A stretch of 64,000 bases of DNA from Symsagittifera roscoffensis (lineage: Eukaryota; Xenacoelomorpha; Acoela; Convolutidae), in NCBI RefSeq assembly GCF_963678635.1, contig NC_087067.1, positions 12,500,844 to 12,564,843 on the forward strand. The letters run 5' to 3'. Below the pieces are notes generated by a model. That model had not been told where the DNA came from. It worked only from the letters and a program-made list of their open reading frames with translations, and did no database searches. A program made the translations under genes and the position numbers. This document shows positions 42,085 through 55,094 of the stretch, piece after piece; position 1 is the stretch's first letter; every line of letters starts with the position of its first letter.

Positions 42085-45000
42085 AAGGCCTAAGGGCCAG
42101 ATTTTGCTAAGATTTTTGTCCTTTTCGTTTCAATTTCAATTTGGAATGGTTTCTAAGCATGAATTATTCACTCTTATGGAAAATAGGAAAAATATTGCCA
42201 TTTGATTATCCACAACTCAACAAACTTGCTATTTTCGGAAATCCATTGCTATTGAAAAATAGTCAACATGAAAAGTTTTGAGCTCAGAAGAACGATATTT
42301 TTCAGATAGTTTGAAAAAATTCAGTCCAAAAACGCTAAAACTAAACTTCGAAATTGGCGTGAAAAACAACACTTTAAGCGGAAACGTATCATCATTGTAT
42401 TCAAAGATTGGAACAATAAAATTCGGTATTTCAGATGCTGATTTTAAAGATGGATAATTAGATACTTTCAATTAAGTAATGATTAAGTTGGTCCGACTAC
42501 TTTTTGAACGAAGTGAAGGACTACGGCGTATAGGTTTGTTTTGTCCTCCCGATATCGCCAATCTCAAAGAAACTCGTAGAGAGTATAGTGTGATATCATA
42601 TTCAGACCGTTTTGTTTGTAACATGTGTTCCAAAAAAAGGTTTCATAGTGTTGAGAAAACTGGCAGAATCTTCTTCGTTTTTCAGACTGGATCATCATGA
42701 AATTTACGAATGACACTCAATTAATGAAAATAAATGTCAATTTACTTTTATTACAATAGAGACGTTCTTTCAGCTTTCTTCAAAAATATTGATAAGTTTT
42801 TATGTTTAGTTCAAAAGCGTTTCAATGAAAAAAAACCACTAATTGAAATAACTTTTATATTCGAATTTACGATATTTATTAGCTTGTTCATTTTGATGAT
42901 TGTGGCCCAAACATATTCTGTTTAATTTTGACAGCAACCGGTTATTTCTGATCAGGTAAATTGTTTTCTAGATGAAATAACTTTCATTTTGAGTACTAGG
43001 CGTTTAAAAAAGCGCTTCATGAGTTTAAAAAGTAAAAAAATTTCAGTTCACTTTTTGCTTTCTAGATCATCATTATTAGAAAAATGCTAAAACGTATCTA
43101 AAATTTTTTTAATGCTCAAGCTAGTTAAAATTGCACATAATCAGTACTAAAAAATGATTAAAATTTTCAAAGCCAACAATAAAAAAGTATTGAAAAGATT
43201 TGATTCTTGAAAAATGTTTCAATTGAAATGATCTTGAGCTTTTTTTTCAATTATGAGAAAAATTAAGATGAGGTTATTATTCTTGATGAGTTACAAATAC
43301 GTTAGAATGAATTGGCTTGAACCATATATTTAGCCATTTGTGCGAACATATATCATCTTAAAAAGGCTTAACATCAGTACTGTATAAGTCTGCTATACAT
43401 AAAATTGAAAAATAACTCGTTTTGCCGCAAAAAACGATTGGTTAAAAAACAACCCAATTTAAGGAAAACTATCGTCAGCAATGCAAAAAGAATAGCTCCA
43501 ACAGAATGACTATCGGTAAATCAGAGACGATTCATCAAATAAATTTTTCAAACAGTCTTTAATGTAAAATTTTGTTTGATGTGTCTATGTTCCGGTATCA
43601 TGACTATGAAAGCTTTTGTAAAAATCCCTATAATGCAACTCCTTGCCAGAACAAATGATCCAAGTTTTTTTCAGCGGAATTAAAATAACTTGAGCAAACG
43701 CCCCATGATCCCATGATTTTTTTCTTTATTAATTTTGCTTTTTTGAAACAAATTACCAATGCCAATAAACTCAAATTGGAAATTACTGGACAACACGAAA
43801 ACTAGTGCGAAGTGCTGAGTTTCGAAGTTGTTTTTATTGAAAAAAATTGAAACCTTTTGTTTCAGCTAGGAGAAAAATTAAGAAGGGTTATTTATCTGTA
43901 TAAATTACAAATAAGTTAGAATGAAGCGGCATACAGCGTTTAATTAGTCGTTCGTGGTTTTTTTTCCTGCCAACATAAATTATCTTAAAAAGATGTATAC
44001 TTAAACTTGATTTGAAAAAAAAACTTGCTTTGAAAACTGTAGAAATCTGAGATATTCTCTTTTCAAAGATATTCATCAAAAGCTCGGGTTATGCTCGAAA
44101 CTCTTAAATTTTTTCGCACTTTTGCTCAAAAACTTAAAAATTTGTCTGAAGAAAATTGGTTTCTTAAGTTTCTGGCGCTTTCTTATAATATGAGATCTGG
44201 TTTCTTTGCGGCGAATACGTTCACTGAAAAACGAAGTCTTCGGAAACACATGAACAATTGAAAGAGGAAAGCGTTGTGGAACTTTTTCCTTTTATAACGA
44301 TACGACACCCCCACCACACAAACTATACGATAACGTTTTTATGCAGCATTTTCCCTACATTTTCACCTGAACGAGTTTATAGAGTCCATAATAAAAATAA
44401 TTCTCGAACATTTTCGAACTTTTTTCTCTAAAATTGGGTTCCATTTAGACAAATTTTATGAGAGCAGAAAATCATTAGAACTTCATCAGACTTTCTTAAT
44501 TTTAAGTTATTTTGAAAGTTTCAGACTCTAAACTAGATCTTCGACACGGGCGATTTCGTTTGATCAAATATAGGCAAAAAAACGGTGTTTTGATGTTGTT
44601 TTTTTTTCATTAATTGGCCGTATTTTTTTAGCTTAGTTTCGAACCAATTTGACCCCTTTGAAGGTGCAACCAAAATTTCAGAAATTATACCATTAAAACT
44701 CTGGAAGAGATCCGTTCAATTTTTGCACCCTTCATTCTTTTCCTTATGCAATCTTAATTTGCTCAAGACGAGCAACATAAAAAACTCAATTTTAATTGAT
44801 TCAAGGAGCTATAACAAATCAGTTTTTATGAGCCTGCTAAACCAAAAATTGAGAAAAGTTCGGTAGACTGTAAAACAATCCAATTTAAGAAGACTATCAT
44901 CAGCCTTCTAAAAAGAGAGGATACTGAAAAAGTTTTTTTTATAAACACCGTACAGTGTAAAAAATTTGCTTGATGATTTTCATGTTCTGGTTTTTTTTAT

Positions 45001-48000
45001 TAAAAATGCATTTTTCAAATTTTCTCATACAAGCATCTTCCTCCTTAAGCAAACGCCCCGTGGTTTTTTCTTTTTCTTTTGTTTTTCAGCGAAATTAACC
45101 AAACTTTTGAAACTTTGTTGATTTTGCAGATTGCAATTGACATGAGACTCAGACAATTAACATAAAATTAACTGCCCATAACTTACAAGGAGAACATATG
45201 AGATGGAAAACTGTCTCGTTTGATGAAACATGAAAACAATTTTTTCATATTTTGTCCATCTTCTCAATAGTGTTCATTGAGTTTCAGGTTTCGACCCATA
45301 AAAAAACATGTATTTAACAGTCCTTTTTTGTTATGTTGAGGTTTTGCTTTGCGTAGTTTTCTGATATGTTTTCAAATCTTGGTTTTTGTTTTCAGCTTTT
45401 GTGTTTTTCAAGATAAATCTTTTCTATCCCCTCTGATATTTTTTATTTTATCTAGATAATTTTCGTATTCTTTAAATTTAACAGTAAATTTAAATGTAGC
45501 TGAAGTTTGAAGTTTCAGTTTTGAGAGCCTCTTATTTGCTGGTTCGTACAATTGTTGTGGACACAGTTCCTTTGTAATCATAATGAGTTTTTAAAAAAAA
45601 GAAGTTTTTTGCCTTCTGAGAAATCGAAAAAAAATCTTTTCTCTTCAAGCCAAAATTCTGGAAATTTTGACTAATTTTCAACAAGAATGTATAAACTTTT
45701 AAAAAAACAGAGTTTTAATAGAACAAAAGTATTATCATAGGAATTAGTAAAATCAAACAATCAAGTTTTCATCCTTGAATTATACTTCACAACATTAAAG
45801 ACTTTTATTTACACTTTTTTCGGGTAAATTGCGACTCTAGGAATAACATTTTTTTTCAATTATTTGCCGATAATTTGAGAAATACAAACCTTGATAAATC
45901 TCACTTGTACTCTTAGTCGCTTAAATTTCACACCCACACGCCACTTCAAAAACGAAAGATATAATTCAATAATAAGGATAATTGACTAAAACATATGTAA
46001 CTGCCATACAAGGAGGTTCCGGGATTTCGTGACCAATGCTGACGGTAATGGAATTTAAATTCCACAGCAAAAAAAAACGAAAATTACTCTGCAACGCAAT
46101 CCACAATCCAGTTTTTTTGCTGTATAGGCTTCTTGTCGGATAAAAGTTTTTTTGTTCCAAATTTCAGGGTTTACTTTTTCAGACCATTTTTGAAAGAGTT
46201 TTTTCTCTTGGGATCGATCTTTGGATCATTGTTTGCCCCGCAGAGCTCGCACAGAACTATATTATCCTATCACCAGCTTAGTAGAACTGCTCGTTTTATA
46301 AATTGACGCTGAAAGCTTAATTATTTGCGTATGGCAATTTATTCGTAACTATAAAATCATTCCAAACCATTTGGTCAACACACGACTCGATTCCTTACAC
46401 GATTCAAAAACTAACACTTAAACTTTGATATTATTCAATCTACAAAAAACACTGCTCAAGATGCTTTATTGAGAATTCGGAGCATTAAGGGCCTTGCCCT
46501 GATACGAGCAGTCTTGTTAAAAGCTTACTACATCTTATCTATTCAGAAACATGATAATTTTTGCGTATTTCGAATTTTGAAGAAAGAGACGGAGTATTTG
46601 GGCTCGCGGTAATTTTTTTCTCCGACAAATTTCGCATTTCTAATTGGTCATTTTTGACGGAAATTTTTGTATATAAGCTGAAAAATATTGTTGTCCTGAG
46701 CTCAAACTCAGAATGATTTTCACCTGCGAACAGGTTGCCAACTTGACCAGCTTGGGATGATTTACATGCGATACGATTTAATCCGTCTTAAAGATCAAAC
46801 CCAATAAAATTTGTGAACCTTCTTTTATCAATATCATGTACTAACTAACTTGACATTGTAAAATAAATTTCTCGAGCAATTGAATACAAAAACGACTATT
46901 TTTTGTCAATAACTTTATGAAAAGCTTCCTTGCGTCTCGAAGAGTTCAATAGTGGTTTAACTTGCACTTGTTTTTAATTTTAAGCCCTTTTCAACCTTGT
47001 ACGGAAGAGTTTTCGAGAAGTCTTGCATGAAATGCTAAGCTTAGTTTGTTATGCAATTTGCAAATTCTACTTGAATCTTTTGTTGAAGGAAAAAGCATTT
47101 ATACTGCCAAAACAATTTTGAAAATTTTGATGAAGGAGGAAAAAATTCTCTAATTTTTGTATAGTGTTTCTGGTTTTTTATCCAATGTAAGGCACAAACT
47201 TGGTTGAGCAATTTTTTTTTATTAGCTTGACCTGTTTAGTGACCAATCAAAATCAAAAATTTTAAGGTTGGTTTTTATTTTTATATCGTGATTCAAATTA
47301 TAAAGTAACTGGTCTTAACGTTTTAAAAACTTTGGTTGAAAATATGGAAACACCATTTTCTATTAGTTTTTAATTGATAACGTTGAAAAAATCAAAAGTT
47401 TTTTTCCATATTCTCTTTAAGGATGATTTGAATTCAAACTAAATTCGAAAGTATAGTTGACATTTTTACCTTTTAATGAAAATTTTTTATTAGACTCATC
47501 TATTTGCAGATTAGAACTTTGAAATGAACTGAATTATAGAAATCTTGTATCGTTTTACTCGAAATTTTGCGCTTAAAAACTTAAACAAAAAGTAATCGTT
47601 TTTTTAATAAACGGTTGATTTAGTAAATCTTCACTTATTAGCGTAGAGCGCTTAATTGACCATGTCTGCAAACAAAAACCTGAAAAAAAATGTTTAAAAC
47701 AGATTGCATTTAAAACCTTGATTGTTCCAACTGCCCTTTGAAGCGCCTGAATTAGTTTTTTACTTAAAGAAAAAATTTGTAAAGGCAAAAATCATACGTG
47801 AGAAAGTGGAAAAATTTTTCTGTGATAATAACTTGTTCAATAACAGTTGATACTCTATCTTTCGGGCTAACCACGGCTTTTATTACTCAGGTATATTTTT
47901 TCTCTGGCAAACTTCGGCTTTGAAAGCAACAATTAGAAACATTTCAACTTTTTATGTTACTTACAAACGTTTTTGCAAACACGTAGGACAAATATGAAAT

Positions 48001-48429
48001 CTGAAATGTGGAGAGGGAATGGAAAAAGCCTCAAAATGGAAATTTTTACTTATTGGGTTGGTTTTTTTTACTCTCTCCCCCGCACGGGCAATTTCTTAAT
48101 TGTGATCTTACTGTTCAAACTTGATTTTTCTGAAAAATTTTTGCTATTTCGTTGATAGTCAGAAGAGTCTTACAAACTTTAAATTTTAATTGATGTGTTT
48201 TGATTCAAATTTGCACGTGCTAGTTGTAACTATCCATGAGAAGAACAATCACTCTAACTAAACAAAAAGTTTGGAAAGAAGATAGCAGAGAGAAAACTAG
48301 TTTCCAGAAGCTAGGTTCATTTTTTAGCTGAAACCTGAGCTCTTTTACAGTCTCAGGAAATAGTATACCTTTTTTTATTCTCCTATTCCACTTCGGCACA
48401 AACATGAAAAGAAAAATTGACACTTTTTT
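42085..48429. other. Gene-free AT-rich stretch with diverged dispersed repeats
   Basis: No supported coding. Two diverged direct repeats are visible. Sequence at 43240-43370 resembles 43850-43995 (AGAAAAATTAAGA, then ACAAATA(C/A)GTTAGAATGAA, then ATCTTAAAAA). Sequence at 43445-43745 resembles 44872-45105 (AACTATCGTCAGC versus GACTATCATCAGC; GAGCAAACGCCCCATG versus AAGCAAACGCCCCGTG). Confidence 0.5.
46479..46835 (+). repeat. 520-bp repeat: tail of one copy followed by head of another
   Basis: 46479-46518 carries the tail (CATTAAGGGCCTTGCCCTGA then TACGAGCAGTCTTGTT). From about 46560 a head follows (TTTCGAATTTTGAAGAAAGA, then GGAGTATTTGGGCTCG), degraded after about 46830. Confidence 0.65.
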
Positions 48430-48745
48430 GTGTAATTATTGTTAAACGCGTGAAGTTACGATGTAAGGTTTGAAGCACAATTCTGTTCACAATTGCTAGT
48501 TTGATAGCCATTCAAATTTTTTTTGCATTATAACAATGTTCAAGGAAGTTTTCAAAGTTAAATTTTTCAAAGTTTAACTTCATTGCATTATGACAGTTTT
48601 CAAGTAAATTTTCAAAATTGAACTTCTACCAAATTGAAAATTGACAATTTTCAACATGGCATGTGAACAAACTAATTATTGTGAACAAAATTGTTCCTCG
48701 TAGCTTGCTTTGTAATATCACGCATTTAAGAGGGGAGAGCCGGAC
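48430..48745. repeat. Degraded copy related to the GGCTCTTTTCC MITE family
   Basis: Internal words GCATTATGACA, GTGAACAAACTAATTATTGT and TAATATCACGCATTTA match the interiors of the copies at 50828-51040 and 55525-55757. The right end is AGGGGAGAGCC at 48731-48741. The left end is unclear. Confidence 0.5.
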
Positions 48746-49398
48746 AAATGAAAATAGCTAAAATCCAGGTTTTTTGTAAGAATCAAAAAAATTTTGGTTT
48801 CCTGAAGAAAAAAATGCTTGTGATTGTAATCTTGATTGTAAAAGAGACTTTCTTTTCGTTTCGACCATATCAGCCTGATGTACGTCATCATTTATAAGCT
48901 GTTCATGCTTGCGTGGAATTCTTCTTTCGATGCAGAAACTGTCAAGTACTAGATTTAAATTCAGGCAAAACACATTTTTTAATGCATTGAATATTTCTGC
49001 GTGAAAAAGAAACAGAGATCATCATATATGTTTTTATGTTCTTCGAAAGTCAGAAACAACCATGGATTAGCGAAATTTTTGAAAAAATTGTGGAAAAAGC
49101 CATAGATTTGCGTTAAAATAATTAGACAACATGAAAAATTCAGCGGAAGTTTTACGAACTAATTTTTTGAAAACATTTTTAAACTGACTGACATTCATCT
49201 TGTTTTTTTTATGCATGATGTTTATACAGTTCTGAAAGTAACATCACGGTCAAATAGTATTGAAAAAATTAGACAGCTTCTGCGCTTATTCAGTTTGAAA
49301 ACTCCAATATTACGAGGTAACTAATTGGGAACTAACTAAAACTCTATTCGTCTCTTTTCCAGTTTTCTAACCCCATTAAGAATACTATAAAAAATGTT

Positions 49399-49617
49399 GG
49401 CTCTTTTCCAGTCCCCCCCCTTCATTTTTTCTGAAATTCATTACTTGAAAGTCTTTTTAAAATTATTTTTAATGTTATAAACTGCATTAAAACGTGTCAG
49501 CGTGATCAGCTGAACAAATTTTCACAACATTTCTAACATGAAAATTGCCGTGTGAACAATTTTTGAACATCTCTTTTTGTAATTTAACAAAGGGAGGGGG
49601 GGGACTGGAAAAGAGCC
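49399..49617. mobile_element. hAT-like MITE with perfect 8-bp target duplication
   Basis: The terminal inverted repeat GGCTCTTTTCCAGTCCCCCC faces its complement ending ACTGGAAAAGAGCC. The eight bases before (AAAATGTT, 49391-49398) are repeated exactly after it (49618-49625). An 8-bp duplication is characteristic of the hAT superfamily. The element is 219 bp and non-coding. Confidence 0.85.
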
Positions 49618-50058
49618 AAAATGTTCAAAAACTGTTCAAATGGCAACATGCATGTCAGAAGTATTGAATATTTTTGTAAAGTCTAGGTTCATACATTTTA
49701 TTGAAAATTAGAACATCAAGATCAAAGTTCATTGGCTTTCGTAAATTGAAAATTTCAGAAAAAAATTAAGGAAAACTGGAAAAGAGCCCCAATTCATCTC
49801 AAAATTCCAGAAAAATTTCGCTTAAAGGAAAAATTTTTTTTTGCTTTTTCTTTTTCTCCTAAGCTCTGATAAGCAACTATTTAATGGTGTAGCGAGGTAA
49901 GCTATTTAGACGCTAATATGTTTGGAATAGCATAGCCCGCATTTTTATTTCAGTTACGAAAAACTTTTTTTACATAAAGTAAAATCAATGGAAATTATTT
50001 TTGCATAATGTAATAAGACTTTGCATGGTGAACAAATTAACTATTGTGAACACATTTG

Positions 50059-50275
50059 GGCTCTTTCCCAGTTTCCCACCCCGCTCAAAAAATTAGAAAA
50101 AAAATTGTTGAAAAATTGTTCACGCGACATTTTGTATGTTAAAATGCTGTACCAATTTGTTCACCTATTCACTCTGACACGTTTTAACGCAGCTTATAAT
50201 ATAAAAAATCATTTTAAATAGACTTTCGTATTTTGAATTTCAGAAAATATCAAAGGGGGGAATTGGAAAAGAGCC
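50059..50275. mobile_element. hAT-like MITE, same family
   Basis: GGCTCTTTCCCAGTTTCCCA on the left pairs with AAGGGGGGAATTGGAAAAGA then GCC on the right, 217 bp. The flanking eight bases do not match, so it may be nested or recombined. Confidence 0.7.
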
Positions 50276-50313
50276 GAAGTCGTTTTTGGTTCCTGGCACT
50301 TTAGGGTCCCTAG

Positions 50314-50601
50314 CTGTTCAAAAACCTCAAGTTGACGTTTTTAGCTCGAAGAACGTCCAATATTGACATTTTTGTTCCTGACTATCCAGTAAACCCACCC
50401 GGAAGCAGAAATGACGTTATTGTAACCACAGCCTTGTCCTCAGAGCCGGACATTACAGAAAACGCATCTAGCCAAATCTCGTCTCCAGAAAACACATCAA
50501 GCATTGCATCTGAACCTATGAATGCATCTAGCTCCGACCAATCTTCAGCTTTGAATGAAAATTCACCAGCAGGCGAATTTTTCCCATTAAATTTCAAATT
50601 T
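50314..50601 (+). CDS. Candidate orphan exon, Ser/Glu/Asn-rich
   Basis: This 288-base open stretch has clearly higher GC than the 30 kb around it. It is preceded by a possible acceptor (GGTCCCTAG, ending 50313) and followed by a possible donor (GTAATC at 50602). The frame reads FVPDYPVNPPGSRNDVIVTT, then a low-complexity region with three near-repeats (ENASSQISSPENTSS type). There is no ATG in frame near the beginning, so it would be internal. No family is recognised. It may instead be an unrecognised fragment of a mobile element or chance. Confidence 0.3.
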
Positions 50602-50827
50602 AGTAATCATAAAAACCGGCTCTTTCCCAAAATTTCTCTTTTCATACACTAGTGGACAAAATTAAGCGCAAATTCAGGTTTCGTCTCTCTCTAAAATATC
50701 TGTTTTCAACAATTATTTTGGACATCATTCATTGGAACTTTAATAAGGTCTTTACATAGGCCAAGAGCAAATTATAAGAGCTACCCCTAAAAAATTATTT
50801 AAGTTTGATTTTGAGGACCAGTTTTTT

Positions 50828-51040
50828 GGCTCTTTTCCAGTTTTCCCCCTTTCAAATTCATTTTTGAAAAGCTTAATTAACGTTGTCATAATGCAATGAA
50901 ATTTGGCGTGGTGAACAAATCGACAGCTGTGAACAGATTTGTTCTTCATATTTTACTTCGTAACATCATGCATTTAGTCATAATAACACGTAAAACAAAT
51001 TAAAACTCGGTGTTTTAAAAGGGGGGACTGGAAAAGAGCC
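50828..51040. mobile_element. hAT-like MITE with perfect 8-bp target duplication, second clean copy
   Basis: GGCTCTTTTCCAGTTTTCCC faces GGGGGACTGGAAAAGAGCC. The flanking AGTTTTTT (50820-50827) is repeated exactly at 51041-51048. Length is 213 bp, non-coding. Confidence 0.85.
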
Positions 51041-51785
51041 AGTTTTTTCAAGATCTGTAAAAGTCAGTTTTCGCATCTGCACCTGGTTTTTCAAATTGTA
51101 AGAAACGGCTGTGTTCGGTAAAATTATCGCTTCAAACAACTGAATTTTGTCGCTAAGAATGTTTCTTATCACACGAAAAAAGTTTTTCTCCGCTTAGTCC
51201 TAAAAAAATCAGTCCGATGCAAAACTTAGTGCAGATGGTGATAAATGGTATATTCAGTCCCGAAAAAAAGAAAGTCCTCAAAATTAAACTTTAATAACTT
51301 CAAAGAGGGTAGCTCAGCTCACTTGCTCTTGGTCCATGTATAATTTTTGCTTAAAAGTCAGAAAAATATTGTCCAAAACTCTGACTGCGTTGTAATGTAA
51401 CCGTAAACATCTTCCAAAACCGTGAAAGATATGAATAATTTTGAGCGGGCTCAAATCTACGCCGAACCAGTTTCCACAATCTAGACCACTCGGCCACCCG
51501 ATTTTAATTTTGTTCAACTTACTCGTTTTGATATTTTGGCTTATTTGCAACATCCTCCGCCCCCAGCAAGCTAGGATAAGACGGGTAATGTCACAATTCA
51601 AAGCTTTTAGTTCGGCGGATCAGTCTATTCAGTCTTTTCCGAATTCAAGCTTTCTAATACAGACTAACGGATTATAACTTCGAGGGCTGTTTATCTTTAC
51701 TAACCCCAATAAGTTGCCTCTCTCAGGTTCCCGATTTGATGACAAATGCCACTTGTTTGGCTTTAAGACACCTTTACGCTATTTC

Positions 51786-52359
51786 CTAGCCAGCGTCACC
51801 AAATTGCTTTACGTATGCCTGCGCGTGCACAGGCCGTTTTTTTATGGTTGAAACCTTCCTCAAAGGAAATGTCGCAGCTCGCCGCCCAAGCAAGAAGTGA
51901 TTAGGCATAACATCCTCCCAATAAACCAGATCACCACTTACTGGAGTCAGTGATCGCGGATTTAAAGATTGCCCAACAGAGAAGAAAGCCGTGTCGAGGA
52001 CTATTGGCGTTAGTGTGCGGGCTCCAAGTATCAAAAAGAGTGAGCGCTTGCAGGACTTTACCAGACGCTCTCAGGCGCACCAGCTGTGTTATGTTCCCAC
52101 TCTATGCTTCTGTGTAATAATCGTGTGGGAGCCTGCTAATTCCAAGTTTCAATACAAGCCAGCAGTTCCTTTCAACGCACGTGAAGTTTGTGCCAAGGTT
52201 CGACAGGATAAAAACAGGTTTTTTTTGGCACGCATTGATTCTCCCAATAATCAGGGCGCACGAATTGAGTACAATGAAAGGTACGGTTTCAACACGGACC
52301 GCTCGTTTCGTCATGCAAGTATTGAGAAAAGTCCCCGGCTTCTCTGAGCTCCTACACAC
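51786..52359 (-). pseudogene. BEL/Pao integrase relic
   Basis: Two minus-strand open pieces. The upstream one (52359-52102) has TCMTKRAVRVETV and SNLGTNFTCVERN, matching the BEL/Pao integrase patterns around the first Asp and the SDNGTNF site; here the second Asp position reads N-L-G-T-N-F after S, so it is mutated. The downstream one (52034-51786) has DVMPNHFLLGRR, matching the (L/T)PNHFLLG motif near the integrase C-terminal end. Frames are broken, so the enzyme is dead. Confidence 0.75.
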
Positions 52360-53277
52360 AAAAACGTGAAGCGGCCCAAAATAGAAAGTTCCGCACTACC
52401 AAACTGCAAGTTATTTGTACATTAGATGCTGTAAAAGAACTTCCGACAAAATCTTATTAACAGAACAAAATTTGCACGTTCAAGACGTAACGAGTTTTTT
52501 TTTCGATATTATGACGGTTTAATTTCAGTTGCAAGACGGCAAATTGGGATTAAGTGACGGCGCGCATCTAGAAAATAGGACTGATGATGATATTTGAGTT
52601 TAAGACCACAAGTGTTAACTGGAACAAAAGTTTGACGACAATCCCGTATCACCAAATTTTTTGCTTCAAAACTGTTTGAAACAAACAACCCATGCGACCG
52701 ATTGAGCGATTCACTGTTTGGTACTACGAATTGTGAAAAAATTGCTAATCGAATAGATTTCTTTACCGATTTTTTGCCGTCGAGCAGTCGAACTTTTGTC
52801 CGGAAAGAAGTGATGAAGGAAAGCTGAATCAGCTGTGACTGGGCTACTTCAAGCTCATAAGGGCTGCTTGAACTTGGATCAGAAGACCAGAACTGCCGTT
52901 ATCTGCTCATGAACGTTAAAACATGACCTGCTCTGCGCAAGAACTTAAATAAAAGCTGAATTTTCCCGATTAACAGTAAATAATTCAAACGTTCAGATTA
53001 ATAGCTTTAATATAAAGTATATTGGGACATTTAAAACCTTTTGATTGACTTTTTTTAGAGGAGTAGCAGAAAAAAGCATTTTGCAGTTTGGAGTTTGGGC
53101 ATAAACATTGCTTTGATTGGCAATGCAGGAAATTTTAAAACACGAAACTGAACTCAGTTTCCAAAGGTTAGGACTGACGACAACACAGAAACCCAACTGC
53201 GCAGAAGACTTCGAGTGAATTGTCGGGAACATGAGTGGTTCTACCATATCTACAGGTGCACTGAAGTAAGCGCAAAG

Positions 53278-53398
53278 GGTGTTCGATCTTTCTTGCAATA
53301 GTAAGATTAAAGGCACTGCTAAAATTGGCCTTAACTTTTGGCTGGTACCATATACGGCGCAAGCAGCCCAGTAGGATCAAACACTGTTGACATAACAC
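53278..53398 (-). pseudogene. BEL/Pao RT/connection piece, unit A (VFDPTG motif)
   Basis: One minus-strand frame reads MSTVFDPTGLLAPYMVPAKS and then stops. This is the conserved SxVFDPxGxLAP block that follows RT in BEL/Pao pol. It is separated from the RT piece by the (CT)n tract. Confidence 0.75.
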
Positions 53399-53417
53399 TA
53401 AGTACGAATCGTTAAAT

Positions 53418-53419
53418 GG

Positions 53420-53450
<31 letters not shown>

Positions 53451-53457
53451 TTCTTGC

Positions 53458-53534
<77 letters not shown>
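53418..53534. repeat. (CT)n microsatellite, unit A
   Basis: Mostly perfect CT repeats with a few A, G and T interruptions over about 115 bases. It lies inside the former BEL/Pao RT reading frame; on the minus strand it is read as Arg-Glu repeats. Confidence 0.9.
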
Positions 53535-53537
<3 letters not shown>

Positions 53538-53809
53538 GCTCGCAAATTACACGTCGACTTGATACCAAGGACCAAGATTTTTAAGGTGTCCCGTTCCAGT
53601 TCAAAAACATATGAAAAGCTATCGGTGTTTACAAGTGTTTCCTGCGTAACTTCGATGTCTTTTTCCAAATTTAGTTTTCTTGGAATCTCAGGAAATATAC
53701 CAATATATTTGATCAGATTAAAACCTCTTTTAGCAAGCATGTAACTCAAATCTCTAATTGGCGATAGTGCTTGCTCAGCATTCGGCATGGGGTTTAAGTC
53801 ATCCATGTA
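53535..53809 (-). pseudogene. BEL/Pao reverse transcriptase fragment, unit A (YMDD)
   Basis: The minus strand reads YMDDLNPMPNAEQALSPIRD, then MLAKRGFNLIKY and FELERDTLKIL. This is the catalytic YxDD followed by the A-x-x-x-x-x-L and GGFNLxKW-like blocks and the DTLxxLG block of BEL/Pao RT. The segment upstream of YMDD is not recognised. Confidence 0.8.
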
Positions 53810-54537
53810 AAAATTTGAGCAAACAGCCGCTGCGGCTTCAAGTTAATCGGACTCGAGTTTGGGTATAGTTGTTTCAGTACGAGCTCGGGTATAAAACTTG
53901 CATTAATTCGCAATACAGGAGCCTTCCAAAACACGAAACTGAACGCAGTTCTCTACAATTCTGACAGATGACCACGAAAAAACCCAACCGCGCAAAATAT
54001 TTCAAGCCAATTGTCGTCAAACATGAGAAGTCCTATCATTTCACATGTGCACTGAATTAGGGCGTATATGATCCAATTTCAGGTCCAAAAAAGCTGTGAC
54101 TGGGCTACTTCAAGCTCATAAGGGCTTCTTGAACTTGGATCAGAAGACCAGAACTGCCGTTATCTGCTGATGAACGTTAAAACATGTTCTGCTCTGCGCA
54201 AGAACTTAAATAAAAGCTGAATTTTCCCAGTTAACAGTAGATAATTCAAACGTCCAGATTATTAGCTTTAATATAAAGTATATTGGGATATTTAAAAGCT
54301 TTTGATTGACTTTTTTACAGGAGTAGCAGAAAAAAGCATTTTGCAGTTTCGAGTTTGGGCTTAAACATTGCTTTGATTGGCAATGCACGAAGTTTTAAAA
54401 CACGAAACTAAACTCAGTTGTCAAAGGTTAGGACTGACGACAACGCAGAAACCCAACTGCGCAGAAGACTTCGAGTGAATTGTCGGGAACATGAGTGGTT
54501 CTACCATATCTACAGGTGCACTGAAGTAAGCGCAAAG

Positions 54538-54658
54538 GGTGTTCGATCTTTCTTGCAATAGTAAGATTGAAGGCACTGCTAAAATTGGCCTTAACTTTTG
54601 GCTGGTACCATATACGGCGCAAGCAGCCCAGTAGGATCAAACACTGTTGACATAACAC
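54538..54658 (-). pseudogene. BEL/Pao RT/connection piece, unit B (VFDPTG motif)
   Basis: Same content as the unit A piece at 53278-53398, including the VFDPTG block and the following stop. Confidence 0.72.
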
Positions 54659-54677
54659 TAAGTACGAATCGTTAAAT

Positions 54678-54679
54678 GG

Positions 54680-54714
<35 letters not shown>

Positions 54715-54746
54715 TTCTTGCTCTCTCTATCTCTCTCTCTCTCTCA

Positions 54747-54819
<73 letters not shown>

Positions 54820-54821
54820 GC
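54678..54821. repeat. (CT)n microsatellite, unit B
   Basis: Expanded version of the unit A tract, about 144 bases, with the same CTATCTCTCTATTTCTTG interruption near its left end. Confidence 0.9.
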
Positions 54822-55094
54822 AGCTCGAAAATTACACGTCGACTTGATACCAAGGACCAAGGTTTTTAAGGTGTCCCGTTCCAGTTCAAAAACCTATGAA
54901 GAGCTATCGGTGTTTACAAGTGTTTCCTGCTTAACTTCGATGTCTTTTTCCAAATTTAGTTTTCTTGGAATCTCAGGAAATATACCAATATATTTGATCA
55001 GATTAAAACCTCTTTTAGCAAGCATGTAACTCAAATCTCTAATTGGCGATAGTGCTTGCTCAGCATTCGGCATGGGGTTTAAGTCATCCATGTA
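54822..55094 (-). pseudogene. BEL/Pao reverse transcriptase fragment, unit B (YMDD)
   Basis: It reads YMDDLNPMPNAEQALSPIRD as in unit A, with a few substitutions later. Duplicated with the unit. Confidence 0.8.

Larger units (their letters stand above)
52830..54090. repeat. Tandem duplication, unit A (1261 bp)
   Basis: AGCTGTGACTGGGCTACTTC at 52831 recurs at 54092 and the similarity runs through the whole unit, including a BEL/Pao RT piece, a (CT)n tract and the CATCCATG border near 53806. The period is 1261 bp. A third, partial and more diverged start is visible after unit B at 55375-55450. Confidence 0.88.

Noticed and set aside
53454-53744. Ser/Leu repeat frame on the plus strand over the CT tract
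   Set aside because: It is the translation of a microsatellite opposite a decayed RT fragment.
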